A stretch of DNA of 64,000 bases from Rhizobium sp. NXC24 (GCF_002944315.1 NZ_CP024311.1:2022501-2086500), one strand, 5' to 3'; numbered from the stretch's first letter, positions 50,032 through 58,951 are shown. Numbers and translations are program-made. The notes: generated by a model not told the origin, from the letters alone.

Positions 50032-50469
50032 ATGGCGCTCAAGCGGATGGACAACGTCGGAATCGTCGTCGAAGACCTCGAAGGGGCGATTGATTTCTTT
50101 CGCGAACTCGGCCTTGAGCTCGAAGGGCGGGCCACGATCGAAGGAGAATGGGCCGGACGTGTCACCGGACTGGGCGATCAGCATGTCGAGATTGCCATGA
50201 TGCGCACGCCGGATGGCCACAGCCGGCTTGAGCTCTCCCGCTTCCTCAGGCCGCCGGTCGTCGCAGATCACCGGAACGCCCCGGTCAACGCTCTGGGCTA
50301 CCTCCGCGTCATGTTTACCGTGGACGACATCGACGAGACGCTTGAAAGGCTCCGCACGCGCGGCGCGCAGCTCGTAGGCGAAGTCGTCCAGTATAAAGAC
50401 GCGTATCGGCTCTGCTACATCCGTGGGCCTGAAGGGATTCTCATCGGACTTGCCCAAGAACTCCGCTGA
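50032..50469 (+). CDS. VOC (glyoxalase/bleomycin resistance) family protein
   Basis: A 145-residue pair of beta-alpha-beta-beta-beta modules. It opens KRMDNVGIVVEDLEGAIDFFRELGL and its second module is VMFTVDDIDETLERLRTRG with YIRGPEGILIGLAQ. Metal-ligand positions of glyoxalase I are mostly changed: Asn for the first His, no His before VDDID, and Gly for the last Glu. This sequence type is common in bacteria and probably non-glyoxalase. It lies inside the formaldehyde gene set, perhaps acting on a related adduct, which is inference only. Confidence 0.85.
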   Translation: MALKRMDNVGIVVEDLEGAIDFFRELGLELEGRATIEGEWAGRVTGLGDQHVEIAMMRTPDGHSRLELSRFLRPPVVADHRNAPVNALGYLRVMFTVDDIDETLERLRTRGAQLVGEVVQYKDAYRLCYIRGPEGILIGLAQELR

Positions 50470-50583
50470 GCGCAAATCGAGACGGCACGGGAGATTGCTG
50501 CACGACTTTGAATGGCACGCGGCCTTTTCGCAAACCGATCCTGGTTTGGCGGCCGCGGGCAAAGAAGGAGGAGGAAGCTGAAC

Positions 50584-51159
50584 ATGCCAAGTCAAGTATC
50601 GATACACCCGGCGCTCGACGGCGGAGTGAAGGCGGGACAGGCGAATTTTAGTGGTGGGACGCTCGTCTGCGCCTGCACCGATCGCCCCGTCAAAGTCGCC
50701 ATCACCGGCGCGATTGCTCATAACCACGCCTGTGGCTGCACGAAATGCTGGAAGCCGAATGGTGCTGCCTTTTCGATCGTAGCCGTCACCGCGCATGAGA
50801 ATGTCAAGGTTCTGGAAAACGGCGACAAGCTCGCGGTCGTGGATCCCGACGCCCTGATCCAGCGGCACGCCTGCAAGGCTTGCGGCGTGCACATGTATGG
50901 GCCGGTGGAGCGCGACCATGCCTTCAAGGGCCTGGATTTCATTCATCCCGAGCGATTTCAGGAAAGCGGCTGGCCCGAACCCACCTTCGCAGCTTTCGTT
51001 TCGTCGATCATCGAGTCGGGAACGCCGCCATCAGCCATGGCGTCCATTCGCAGCCGGTTGAAGGAGCTGCGCCTTGAGCCCTACGATTGCCTGAACCCGA
51101 CGCTGATGGATGTTCTCGCAACCTGGGTCGCGAAAAAGGCAGGCACATTGAGGGAATAG
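50584..51159 (+). CDS. gfa: S-(hydroxymethyl)glutathione synthase (Gfa)
   Basis: A 191-residue zinc protein of the Gfa/CENP-V family that speeds or buffers the condensation of formaldehyde with glutathione. The zinc-binding Cys clusters are [27 protein letters not shown] and [13 protein letters not shown]. The start [14 protein letters not shown] follows an AGGAGGAGG site; a longer frame to 50512 lacks it. It lies between the VOC gene and yaiI on the same strand, in line with its pathway partners frmA and fghA. Confidence 0.93.
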   Translation: MPSQVSIHPALDGGVKAGQANFSGGTLVCACTDRPVKVAITGAIAHNHACGCTKCWKPNGAAFSIVAVTAHENVKVLENGDKLAVVDPDALIQRHACKACGVHMYGPVERDHAFKGLDFIHPERFQESGWPEPTFAAFVSSIIESGTPPSAMASIRSRLKELRLEPYDCLNPTLMDVLATWVAKKAGTLRE

Positions 51160-51248
51160 GTCTGGCCCATGACGGCGGACTTCGCTAAACCGCGACTGCG
51201 CGTTCGGCCGGACGCGCAGCGCTCTCCAATGAAGCACGTTCTGTTCCT

Positions 51249-51713
51249 ATGATCTATGTCGATGCCGATGCCTGTCCGGTCAAGCCGGAAATTTTGAAAG
51301 TGGCCGAGCGCCACGGCATCGAGGTGACACTGGTCGCCAATTCCGGCCTCCGCCCCTCGCGCGATCCGATGGTGAAGAACGTCATCGTCTCCAATGCTTT
51401 CGACGCCGCTGACAACTGGATCGCCGAACATGCGGGGCCAGGCGATATCGTCGTGACGGCCGATGTGCCCCTGGCCGGGCGCTGCGTCGTCTCCGGCGCG
51501 CTGGTGACCGGACCGACCGGCCGTGTTTTCGACAACACCAATATCGGCATGGTCACCGCGATGCGCGATCTCGGCGCGCACCTGCGTGAGACCGGCGAGA
51601 GCAAAGGCTACAACGCCGCTTTTTCGCCACGCGACCGCTCCGCCTTTCTTGAAACCTTCGATCGCCTTTGCCGGCGTGCCAAAGCTCACAATTCGTCTGG
51701 AGGTCAGCCTTGA
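51249..51713 (+). CDS. YaiI/YqxD family (DUF188) protein
   Basis: A 154-residue cytoplasmic protein of the YaiI/YqxD family, a PIN-like fold. Family signatures are MIYVDADACPVKPEI, VANSGLRPSRDP, DIVVTADVPLAGRCV and NTNIGMVTAMRDLGAHLR. The biochemical role is unknown. Its TGA stop overlaps the TTG start of fghA (TTGA), so the two are translationally coupled, which ties this unknown protein to formaldehyde metabolism in this strain at least by expression. Confidence 0.92.
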   Translation: MIYVDADACPVKPEILKVAERHGIEVTLVANSGLRPSRDPMVKNVIVSNAFDAADNWIAEHAGPGDIVVTADVPLAGRCVVSGALVTGPTGRVFDNTNIGMVTAMRDLGAHLRETGESKGYNAAFSPRDRSAFLETFDRLCRRAKAHNSSGGQP

Positions 51714-52543
51714 ACATCATTTCCCAGAACACCGCTTTCGGCGGCATGCAGGGTGTTTTTTCACATGAGTCCGAGGCCTGCCAATGCGAGATGACCTTCG
51801 CGGTCTTCGTGCCGCCGCAGGCGATCAAGGAGCCCTGCCCGGTCCTCTGGTATCTCTCCGGCCTGACCTGCACCCATGCCAATGTGATGGAAAAAGGCGA
51901 ATATCGTCGCATGGCAGCCGAACTCGGCCTGATCGTGGTCTGCCCGGACACCAGCCCGCGCGGCAATGACGTCCCCGATGAATTGACCAACTGGCAGATG
52001 GGCAAAGGTGCCGGCTTCTATCTCGACGCCACCGAAGAGCCCTGGGCCGAGAACTATCGGATGTACACCTACGTCACGGAGGAATTGCCCGCCCTCGTCA
52101 GCCGGCAGTTCCGCGTGGATATGAGCCGGCAAGGCATTTTCGGCCATTCCATGGGCGGCCATGGCGCGATGACGATTGCGCTGAAGAATCCGGACCGCTT
52201 CAAGAGCTGCTCCGCCTTTGCGCCGATCGTGCAGCCCTCGACGGCCGATTGGTCAGCGCCGGCTTTCGAGAAATATCTTGGCGCCGACAAGGCGGCCTGG
52301 CGGCAATACGACGCCTGCGCACTCATCGAGGATGGCGCTCGCTTCCCGGAATTTCTGATCGACCAAGGCAAAGCCGATGGTTTCCTCGAAACCGGTCTGC
52401 GGCCCTGGTTGTTCGAAGAGTCGATCAAGGGCACCGATATCGGCCTGACGCTGCGCATGCACGAGCGCTACGATCACTCCTACTATTTCATCTCGACCTT
52501 CATGGACGATCACCTGAAGTGGCATGCCGAACGGCTAGCATGA
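51710..52543 (+). CDS. fghA: S-formylglutathione hydrolase
   Basis: A 277-residue esterase-D type alpha/beta hydrolase releasing formate and glutathione from S-formylglutathione. Motifs are WYLSGLTCTHANV, the nucleophile in GIFGHSMGGHGAMT and the His in ERYDHSYYFI. The start is TTG at 51710: GGAGG lies six bases upstream, the N terminus NIISQNTAFGG matches the family, and the length becomes the standard 277. The longest open frame runs 14 codons into yaiI. It is the last step of the pathway begun by frmA. Confidence 0.93.
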   Translation: MNIISQNTAFGGMQGVFSHESEACQCEMTFAVFVPPQAIKEPCPVLWYLSGLTCTHANVMEKGEYRRMAAELGLIVVCPDTSPRGNDVPDELTNWQMGKGAGFYLDATEEPWAENYRMYTYVTEELPALVSRQFRVDMSRQGIFGHSMGGHGAMTIALKNPDRFKSCSAFAPIVQPSTADWSAPAFEKYLGADKAAWRQYDACALIEDGARFPEFLIDQGKADGFLETGLRPWLFEESIKGTDIGLTLRMHERYDHSYYFISTFMDDHLKWHAERLA

Positions 52544-52613
52544 AACGGGTGGCATAGCAGCCATGCAGTCCCCAGCTTGAAAAGCCAATTTAGCTGAGGC
52601 ATATATTTCCCCG

Positions 52614-52690
52614 CGCAGACGACTGCGGCGGCCGGCATAGATTGCCGACCGCAAGCACCGCGGGGACGGCCTCGCTCTTAAAAAGGAGCG
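52614..52690 (+). promoter_or_regulatory. Guanidine-II (mini-ykkC) riboswitch controlling sugE/gdx
   Basis: Two hairpins with the diagnostic ACGR tetraloops are present: CGCAG-ACGA-CTGCG (52614-52627) and GCGGGG-ACGG-CCTCGC (52660-52675). The linker is about 32 bases. CGCTC (52673-52677) can instead pair with GAGCG (52686-52690), which covers the AGGAG of the next gene. This stem shares bases with the second ACGR hairpin, so guanidinium binding would free the ribosome site. Upstream, TTGAAA and ATATAT (52577-52606) form a possible promoter. Confidence 0.88.
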
Positions 52691-52694
52691 TAAC

Positions 52695-53009
52695 ATGGCT
52701 TGGTTCCTGCTTTTCCTCGCAGGTTTGTTCGAAATCGGTTGGGCTGTCGGCCTGAAATATACCGAAGGCTTCACACGGCCGATCCCGACCGGTCTCACCG
52801 TCATTTCGATGGTGGTCAGCCTCGTCTTGCTCGGCCTTGCGGTGGAGACCTTGCCGATGGGCACGGCCTACGCTGTGTGGACCGGCATCGGCACGGTCGG
52901 TACCGTCCTCCTTGGCATCTGGCTGCTGGGTGATCCCGCGACCGTCGTTCGCCTGTTCTGCATCGGCCTGATCGTCGCGGGCATTGCCGGGCTCAAGCTC
53001 GTCGCCTGA
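52695..53009 (+). CDS. sugE: Guanidinium exporter of the SMR family (SugE/Gdx)
   Basis: A 104-residue protein with four membrane helices. The Gdx/SugE subtype shows in the first helix, FEIGWAVGLKYTEGFTRPIPT, with the essential Glu, and in LPMGTAYAVWTGIGTVGTVLLG. Gdx proteins export guanidinium in exchange for protons as antiparallel dimers; they are distinct from EmrE drug pumps. The guanidine-II riboswitch directly upstream supports that role strongly. The gene is followed by a RIME-like repeat. Confidence 0.93.
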   Translation: MAWFLLFLAGLFEIGWAVGLKYTEGFTRPIPTGLTVISMVVSLVLLGLAVETLPMGTAYAVWTGIGTVGTVLLGIWLLGDPATVVRLFCIGLIVAGIAGLKLVA

Positions 53010-53025
53010 ACCTCATTTGCGTCAC

Positions 53026-53128
53026 TAGAGCACTTCCAGGAAAAGTGCGAGGCGGTTTTCCGCCAGGAATGCGTAAAAACAAAGAGATAGAGCGGGAAAG
53101 CGATTCCGTGAAACGCTGAACCGCTCTA
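53026..53128. repeat. RIME-like rhizobial intergenic repeat, full copy
   Basis: A 103-base element bounded by TAGAGC and GCTCTA, with internal palindromic arms (GGCGGTTTTCCGCC and GATTCCGTGAAACGC). Its form matches the palindromic intergenic mosaic elements common in Rhizobium genomes. Its right end supplies the TAG stop codon of the doxX gene at 53126. Diverged relatives lie at 31798 and 58875 in this window. Confidence 0.75.
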
Positions 53129-53509
53129 ACGCTGGCGATTGTCCAGTGCCCAGAGGCCGGGGCCTGCAAACACCAGGAACAGGAAGATGAAGCAGAACAA
53201 GATCGGGCCGTCGCCCTCGTTGTTGGCTGGAAAGAAGCCCATCTGCGCGTGCACTAGGAAATAGGCGAAGGCCATTTCACCGCTGAGGATGAAGGCAACA
53301 GGCCGGGTGAAGAGCCCGAGCAGGATCAGAATGCTGCCGACAAGCTCAATCACCCCGGCGACGAAAAACAGTGTCGAGATTTCAAAGGGCGCGGCGGGAA
53401 AATTGAAGAGCTTTTGCGTGCCATGCTCTAGGAACAATAGCGCGGTCACAATTCTGAGAACCGCAAGGGCGGCGGGCTGATATTGGGACAGGCGCTCGAA
53501 AGCCGGCAT
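53126..53509 (-). CDS. DoxX family membrane protein (copy 1)
   Basis: A 127-residue protein with four membrane helices of the DoxX family. Core segments are LRIVTALLFLEHGTQKLFNFP, GVIELVGSILILLGLFTRPVAFILSGEMAFAYF and FPANNEGDGPILFCFIFLFLVFAGPGLWALD. It is a close tandem paralogue of the next gene. DoxX-like proteins occur in redox or thiosulfate-related membrane complexes, with no defined reaction here. The stop codon lies inside an intergenic repeat. Confidence 0.88.
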   Translation of the reverse strand: MPAFERLSQYQPAALAVLRIVTALLFLEHGTQKLFNFPAAPFEISTLFFVAGVIELVGSILILLGLFTRPVAFILSGEMAFAYFLVHAQMGFFPANNEGDGPILFCFIFLFLVFAGPGLWALDNRQR

Positions 53510-53647
53510 GAAAATCTCCGTTTTAACTGAGAAGGCGGCCAGTATCTCTAGGAGATATGGTCGCTTTCCGCTGATATCGGAGTCAACACGCGAACGGCGA
53601 AATTATTCGCCGGGCTCGGATATCGATCCAAGCCCGGCGATTGCATA

Positions 53648-54040
53648 TTATTTCCTGCGACCGTCGATGGCCAGGAGGCCTGGGCCTGCGAAAACCAACA
53701 GCAGGAAGACAAAGCAGTACAGGATGGCCGCATCGCCTTCATTGTTGACCGGGAAAAAATTCCTCGGCATGTGCGCCATGAAATAGGCGACCGCCATGTT
53801 GCCGCTAAGGATGAAAGCAACAATCCGCGTAAACAGGCCGAGAACAATCGCCAGGCCGCCGACAGCTTCCAGAATGCCCTGGATCAAGATCAGGGTCGGC
53901 AGCGGACCATCGAAATGACCGCCGGCCGGAAAAGCCAAAAGCTTCTGCGTGCCGTGCTCCATAAACAGTAGACCGGTCATGATGCGCAGCGCCGCCAGGG
54001 CGTAAGGCTGATATTGATTCAGTCGATCGGAAAGTGCCAT
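53648..54040 (-). CDS. DoxX family membrane protein (copy 2)
   Basis: A 130-residue DoxX protein, clearly homologous along its whole length to copy 1: LRIMTGLLFMEHGTQKLLAFP and GLFTRIVAFILSGNMAVAYFMAHMPRNFFPVNNEGDAAILYC. It differs by a Gly-rich insertion, AGGHFDGPLP, after the first helix. It is upstream of copy 1 with 138 bases between, consistent with a duplication. Function is unknown; a GGAG site lies close to the ATG. Confidence 0.88.
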   Translation of the reverse strand: MALSDRLNQYQPYALAALRIMTGLLFMEHGTQKLLAFPAGGHFDGPLPTLILIQGILEAVGGLAIVLGLFTRIVAFILSGNMAVAYFMAHMPRNFFPVNNEGDAAILYCFVFLLLVFAGPGLLAIDGRRK

Positions 54041-54160
54041 TTTGTACTCCAGTTTTGGTTTCTGAAGCCACCATTAGTTTGTGTGCACGCGAAGGTGAAG
54101 ACACGGCTTCTGACGCCCAATCAATTTTCCGTGTAGAATCCGTGACTTGTTGTCACATGC

Positions 54161-55693
54161 TCAAAGCGGAATATTGTCGTGCTTTTTCCAGGGATTGGTC
54201 AGATCCTTATTGCGCAGCATCCTGAGCCCCTGTGCCAGCCGCCGCCGGGTAGAGTGCGGCATGATCACTTCGTCAATATAACCGCGCTCGGCCGCGACGA
54301 AAGGAGACAGGAAGCGATCCTCATACATCTTCGTATGCGCCGCGATCTTCTCAGGATGGGCGATATCCTTGCGGAAAATGATCTCGACCGCGCCCTTGGC
54401 ACCCATGACGGCGATCTGCGCGGTCGGCCAAGCATAGTTCAGGTCACCGCGCAGATGTTTCGACGCCATGACGTCGTAGGCGCCGCCGAAGGCTTTGCGA
54501 GTGATGACAGTGAGTTTCGGCACGGTAGCTTCCGCATAGGCAAAGAGCAGCTTGGCGCCATGCTTGATCAACCCGCCATATTCCTGCGCGGTTCCCGGCA
54601 GAAAGCCCGGTACGTCGACAAAGGTGACGAGCGGAATATTGAAGCAATCGCAGAAGCGCACGAAACGCGCCGCCTTGCGTGAGGCGTCGCTGTCGAGCAC
54701 GCCCGCGAGCACCATCGGCTGATTGGCGACGAAGCCGACCGTCGCGCCCTCGATGCGGCCGAAGCCACAGACGATGTTCTTGGCAAAGCTTGCCTGAATT
54801 TCGAAGAAATCGCCCTCGTCCGCCACCTTCAGGATCAGCTCCTTGATGTCGTAGGGCTTGTTGGCATTGGCCGGGATTAGCGTGTCGAGCGAGGAATCGG
54901 GATCGGTGACCGATTGATAGCACTCGATCTCCGGGAGATCAGCGGTATTCGACTGAGGCAGGAAATCGATGAGCCGGCGCACCTGCAGCAGCGTATCGAT
55001 GTCGTTGTCGTAGGCGGCATCGGCGATCGAGGATTTCGTCGTATGCACCGAGGCACCGCCAAGCTGCTCCGCCGTCACCGTTTCGTTGGTGACAGTCTTC
55101 ACCACGTCCGGGCCGGTGACGAACATGTAGGACGTGTCGCGCACCATGAAGATGAAATCGGTCATAGCCGGCGAATAGACGTCGCCGCCGGCGCAGGGAC
55201 CCATGATGATCGAGATCTGTGGAATAACGCCGGAAGAGAGCACGTTGCGCTGGAATACCTCGGCATAGCCGCCAAGCGCCGCCACGCCTTCCTGGATGCG
55301 CGCGCCGCCGGCATCATAGATGCCGATGATGGGGGCGCGGTTTTTCAGCGCCATATCCTGAACCTTCATGATCTTCTCTGCATGCGCTTCTGAAAGCGAG
55401 CCGCCGAAGACCGTGAAATCCTTGGCAAAAAGAAAGACCGTGCGGCCGTTGACCGTGCCCCAGCCAGTGACCACGCCGTCGCCGGCGATCTTGGTCTTGT
55501 CCATGCCGAAATCGATCGAGCGGTGTTCGACGAACATGTCGAATTCCTCGAAGGAGCCTTCATCGAGGAAGATTTCGATGCGCTCGCGCGCGGTCAGCTT
55601 GCCGCGCGCATGCTGCGCATCGATACGCGCCTGCCCGCCTCCGAGCCTCGCGATCTCCCGGCGACGTTCCAGTTCCTGCAGGATCTCTTTCAT
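54161..55693 (-). CDS. pccB: Propionyl-CoA carboxylase, carboxyltransferase (beta) subunit
   Basis: A 510-residue carboxyltransferase with two crotonase-like halves. Oxyanion and acyl-CoA regions show as [58 protein letters not shown] and [20 protein letters not shown]. The C terminus [21 protein letters not shown] matches PccB. It pairs with the alpha subunit at 46649-48658, which is encoded on the other strand with ten genes between them; in many rhizobia the two are adjacent. The complex feeds propionyl-CoA to methylmalonyl-CoA. Confidence 0.94.
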   Translation of the reverse strand: MKEILQELERRREIARLGGGQARIDAQHARGKLTARERIEIFLDEGSFEEFDMFVEHRSIDFGMDKTKIAGDGVVTGWGTVNGRTVFLFAKDFTVFGGSLSEAHAEKIMKVQDMALKNRAPIIGIYDAGGARIQEGVAALGGYAEVFQRNVLSSGVIPQISIIMGPCAGGDVYSPAMTDFIFMVRDTSYMFVTGPDVVKTVTNETVTAEQLGGASVHTTKSSIADAAYDNDIDTLLQVRRLIDFLPQSNTADLPEIECYQSVTDPDSSLDTLIPANANKPYDIKELILKVADEGDFFEIQASFAKNIVCGFGRIEGATVGFVANQPMVLAGVLDSDASRKAARFVRFCDCFNIPLVTFVDVPGFLPGTAQEYGGLIKHGAKLLFAYAEATVPKLTVITRKAFGGAYDVMASKHLRGDLNYAWPTAQIAVMGAKGAVEIIFRKDIAHPEKIAAHTKMYEDRFLSPFVAAERGYIDEVIMPHSTRRRLAQGLRMLRNKDLTNPWKKHDNIPL

Positions 55694-55755
55694 GATGGCC
55701 CTCTTTTCCGCTTATCCGGCTTAGCATGGCGCAGCAGCAGTTTGAAGCCGAAGGC

Positions 55756-56232
55756 TCAGTTCACCAGCGGCGGTGCCTTCAGCACGAAGATGGAACGGAT
55801 GCGGGCGGCGATATCTTCAGCCATCAGATTGTCGGCTGCGTTCGGGTCCGGTGTGAAATTCGCCGTATCGAAGGAGGCGATGGCAAGCACCGCACCGGTA
55901 TCGACCGAATCGACGTCGATATTGATCTTTGCCGTATTGCGATCGTGGTTGAAGCTTCCGGCCTTGCGGACATCGGTCAGGCGGATGGTGAGTGCCACCT
56001 TCGGCAGCACTGTATCGCGGGTGGTCACGGCGATGGCGGCATTGACGCGTTCGTTGATCGCCGAAAGCAGTACAGGCGAGACAGGCGGCACGGCTTGATC
56101 GGCAACGACGGTGGCGCTGCGCACGTCATAGGCTGGAGGTGCAGGCGGCGCCGTGCCCGGCCAGCTCGTGCATGCAGCCAACGCCAAACATCCCACGAGT
56201 GCCGATACCGCACCCGACCTCCACAACAACAT
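55756..56232 (-). CDS. Putative lipoprotein of unknown function
   Basis: A 158-residue protein with a lipoprotein signal peptide: hydrophobic stretch followed by lipobox LALAAC, with Cys at about residue 21. A short Pro-rich linker precedes a mature domain containing helix SPVLLSAINERVNAAIAV and a strand-rich part (KVALTIRLTDVRKAG, KINIDVDSVDTG). Its likely location is the periplasmic face of a membrane. I recognise no family. The start at MLLWRSG is chosen because it begins the signal peptide; the open frame runs 22 codons further. Confidence 0.7.
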   Translation of the reverse strand: MLLWRSGAVSALVGCLALAACTSWPGTAPPAPPAYDVRSATVVADQAVPPVSPVLLSAINERVNAAIAVTTRDTVLPKVALTIRLTDVRKAGSFNHDRNTAKINIDVDSVDTGAVLAIASFDTANFTPDPNAADNLMAEDIAARIRSIFVLKAPPLVN

Positions 56233-56301
56233 GATTCGCGTCCCGAATTCCCAACCCTTGAGATGCAGATTTCGATATAACGGACTGCAAATCAACAATA
56301 T

Positions 56302-57087
56302 TCAACTGCGAAGCGCGGAAAAAACATCGGTGGCTGCCTGAAACTCTTCGAAGCGCTGAGCGCGGCGCTGCTCGGCCTCTTCGTCACGGCCCCAATGTTC
56401 GATCGTCCAATCCTCGTCGAGATGGGCGAGCGCCCAGACTTCATCGAGCGGCAGTCGGCCTTCGGCGAAAGCAAGCGCCAGGATCGCCGAACCCGTCAGC
56501 GTCGTGATCGTATGCAGGCTGGCGAGTTCCAGCGGCGTGTCGTATTTGCGCAACGTCACGGCAAAGGCGGCGATCGCCTCACGCGGCTGCTCCTGATGCA
56601 TGACGCCTTCGGCCAGGATGAAACGGGCACCGAGTTCGTTTGCGGCCCAGTCGATCAGCGGGTTCCACTGCTCCGATTGCCGCTCCACCAGGCGCTCCGG
56701 TCCATCGGCGCGATAGCAAAGCATATCTGTGGAGGAAAAGCGCAGGATGTCCTCGAATACCGCCTGGCTATCGATCGCCACACCGTCGAGCGCCGTGTTG
56801 ACCAGCCGCGTCACCGGCATGGTCGCAGGATCGATGACCTCGACCTGCCGCGTCCATTCGGCTGCAACCAGCTTTGCGAGCGCCTCGGTCGGGACGGCGA
56901 GCGATTGGCGCGCAGGCGTCTTCACCACCTTGCCGTCGAGCTCGATCACGTGGCCGTCTTCGCTCTCGCGGACGCTTACATCCTTGTAGAAGCGCTTCGG
57001 CAGCGGCTTCTTCATCTGGATCTGAGCCCGGCGAATGGGATCGGGATGGCTCAGGTCTTCGGAAAGATCGTTCAACAGGTCGCGCAT
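56302..57087 (-). CDS. ATP12 family F1-ATPase assembly chaperone
   Basis: A 261-residue protein of the ATP12 chaperone family, found in alphaproteobacteria and mitochondria, which protects the F1 alpha subunit during assembly. Recognisable segments are KRFYKDVSVRESEDGHVIELDGKVVKTPA, VIDPATMPVTRLVNTALDGV, DMLCYRA and the ending HLDEDWTIEHWGRDEEAE. It starts nine bases after the HAD gene, in a probable operon with that gene and the pseudouridine synthase gene. Confidence 0.93.
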   Translation of the reverse strand: MRDLLNDLSEDLSHPDPIRRAQIQMKKPLPKRFYKDVSVRESEDGHVIELDGKVVKTPARQSLAVPTEALAKLVAAEWTRQVEVIDPATMPVTRLVNTALDGVAIDSQAVFEDILRFSSTDMLCYRADGPERLVERQSEQWNPLIDWAANELGARFILAEGVMHQEQPREAIAAFAVTLRKYDTPLELASLHTITTLTGSAILALAFAEGRLPLDEVWALAHLDEDWTIEHWGRDEEAEQRRAQRFEEFQAATDVFSALRS

Positions 57088-57096
57088 GGCGTCACC

Positions 57097-57750
57097 TCAG
57101 AGAATATGGCTCAACAAGTCGTTCGGGTGATGGGCAATCGTGTCGGCACCTGCCGCCAGCAGTTCTTCCACCGAAGCATAGCCCCAGGCAACACCGATCG
57201 CGGTCGCACCGGCCGCTTTCGCCATCTGCATGTCGTAGACGGCATCGCCGATAACGATTGTATCATGCGGATCCATGCCGGTCTCGCTGCAGCATTCCGT
57301 CACCATCGCGGGATGCGGCTTGGAAGGGCAATCATCAGCGGTGCGCGAAACGGCGAAATAGGGCGTAAAGCCGTTCGCTTCAAGAACATGCTCCAAGCCC
57401 CGGCGGGACTTGCCGGTCACCGCGCCGATCAGCAATTCATCGCGGGCGGCGAGCGTCTCGATCAACGGTTTGATCCCGTCGAAAAGCGGCGTCTGCATAT
57501 CGCCCTCGTCGCGCACGTCGGGGAAGATCGATTTGTAGTGCGCCGTCATGGCAATTGCCTCGTCATCGACATGCGGCTTGCCCTGCATACGGGCAATCGC
57601 GATGTCGAGTGAGAGACCGATAATCGACTTGGTGGAGGCGACATCGGGACGCTTGTGGCCGAAATCGACGAAGGTGCGCGCCATGACCTCGTGGATCAGC
57701 CGGACGCTGTCGACCAGCGTTCCGTCACAATCGAAAAGCACCAGCTTCAT
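57097..57750 (-). CDS. HAD-superfamily hydrolase (phosphoglycolate phosphatase-like)
   Basis: A 217-residue HAD phosphatase with the four motifs: nucleophile Asp in LVLFDCDGTLVDSV, Ser/Thr motif in IGAVTGKSRRGLEHVL, Lys in SKPHPAMV and the acidic motif in IVIGDAVYDMQMAKAAG. The cap is helical (subfamily IA). The substrate is probably a small phosphorylated metabolite. Its ATG overlaps the end of the pseudouridine synthase gene by four bases, indicating translational coupling. Confidence 0.92.
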   Translation of the reverse strand: MKLVLFDCDGTLVDSVRLIHEVMARTFVDFGHKRPDVASTKSIIGLSLDIAIARMQGKPHVDDEAIAMTAHYKSIFPDVRDEGDMQTPLFDGIKPLIETLAARDELLIGAVTGKSRRGLEHVLEANGFTPYFAVSRTADDCPSKPHPAMVTECCSETGMDPHDTIVIGDAVYDMQMAKAAGATAIGVAWGYASVEELLAAGADTIAHHPNDLLSHIL

Positions 57751-58745
57751 TCGTCGTCCGGCTCCCCGGCCGATGCCTCGTCAAAGCCGAGGAGGTTCCA
57801 GGTTTGCACCATATGCGGCGGCAGCGGCGCGGTGATGCGCAGGCGCCCGCCGCTCGGATGCGGGATATCGATATGGCGGGCATGCAGGTGCAGCCGCTTC
57901 TGAACGCCGCCGGGAAAGTCCCAATTCGGGTCGTCCTCGAAATATTTGGGATCGCCGATGATCGGATGGCCGATATGCAGCGCATGGACGCGGAGCTGGT
58001 GCGTGCGGCCGGTATAAGGCTCCATTTCCAGCCAGGCGAGACGCTGGGCGGCGGTTTCGACAACACGGTAATAGGAGACAGCGTGATCGGCACCCTCCTC
58101 GCCGTGTTTGGCGATGCGCATCCGGTCGCCATCGGCGGTGGCTTCTTTCACCAGCCAGGTCGAGATCTTGTCCTCGTGCTTGCGGGGCACGCCCTTCACC
58201 AGCGACCAATAGGTCTTCTTGGTGTCGCGCTCGCGGAAGGCGGCCGTCAGCTTCTGTGCGGCACCGCGGGTGCGGGCGACGACGAGAACGCCGGAGGTAT
58301 CGCGGTCGAGGCGATGCACTAGGCGCGGCTTTTCACCCTTCTGGCTGGTCCATGCCTCCAGCATCTTGTCGATATGGCGGCTGACGCCGGAGCCGCCCTG
58401 CACGGCGAGGCCGGCCGGCTTGTTCAGCACGTAGACCTTGTCGTCCTCATGCAGCAGCATGCGCGCCAGCAGCTCGGCGTCGCCGGAATGCTTCAGCTCC
58501 TTGCCTGCGATCGGTCCGCTTTTCGGCCCCTTGGCGTCGACATCCAGCGGCGGCACGCGCACCATCTGTCCCGGCTGCACACGCGCATCTGTCTTCACGC
58601 GCCCGCCGTCGACACGGACCTGGCCGGAGCGCATCAGCTTCTGTAATTGCCCAAAGCCCAGCCCTGGAAAATGCACCTTGAACCAGCGGTCGAGGCGCAT
58701 GCCGGCCTCGTCGGGCTCGACCTTTATATGCTCAATCCCGGCCAT
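57747..58745 (-). CDS. rluC: RluC/RluA family pseudouridine synthase
   Basis: A 332-residue enzyme converting uridines of 23S rRNA to pseudouridine. An N-terminal S4 RNA-binding domain (about residues 14-75, MRLDRWFKVHFPGLGFGQLQKL) precedes the catalytic domain with the conserved Asp in RLVHRLDRDTSGVLVVAR and the YTGRTHQLRVH motif. RluC identity is likely from the S4 domain and length; RluD or RluA targets cannot be excluded. It heads the rluC-HAD-atp12 operon. Confidence 0.9.
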   Translation of the reverse strand: MAGIEHIKVEPDEAGMRLDRWFKVHFPGLGFGQLQKLMRSGQVRVDGGRVKTDARVQPGQMVRVPPLDVDAKGPKSGPIAGKELKHSGDAELLARMLLHEDDKVYVLNKPAGLAVQGGSGVSRHIDKMLEAWTSQKGEKPRLVHRLDRDTSGVLVVARTRGAAQKLTAAFRERDTKKTYWSLVKGVPRKHEDKISTWLVKEATADGDRMRIAKHGEEGADHAVSYYRVVETAAQRLAWLEMEPYTGRTHQLRVHALHIGHPIIGDPKYFEDDPNWDFPGGVQKRLHLHARHIDIPHPSGGRLRITAPLPPHMVQTWNLLGFDEASAGEPDDE

Positions 58746-58767
58746 TCGTCTTCTTTCAAGAACCGCG

Positions 58768-58812
58768 ACATGACCCCGAAAAGCGCGAAATGGTTTCGGA
58801 CAAGATCATGCC
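58768..58812. repeat. Short palindromic rhizobial intergenic repeat
   Basis: The unit runs from ACATGACCCCGAAA through TTTCGGACAAGATCATG. It contains CATGA/TCATG ends and a CCGAAA/TTTCGG stem. This form of sequence recurs between rhizobial genes. It lies in the 206-base gap between the pseudouridine synthase and copper chaperone genes. Confidence 0.55.
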
Positions 58813-58874
58813 AAATCAAAGGACTGGGGCGGCCTTGCCCCAGGGCCGGGTCATCCGGCCTTTTGAGGTGGCTT

Positions 58875-58902
58875 TAGAGCATTTCGACGAAAAGTGGAAA
58901 CC
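58875..58902. repeat. Partial RIME-like repeat
   Basis: TAGAGCATTTCGACGAAAAGTGG matches the left end of the element at 53026 (TAGAGCACTTCCAGGAAAAGTGC), with several differences. The right part is missing. Confidence 0.55.
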
Positions 58903-58951
58903 TGAATTGTCTGCCCGACGGGAATTTTGTGACAATGGTGCCCGGTAAACC

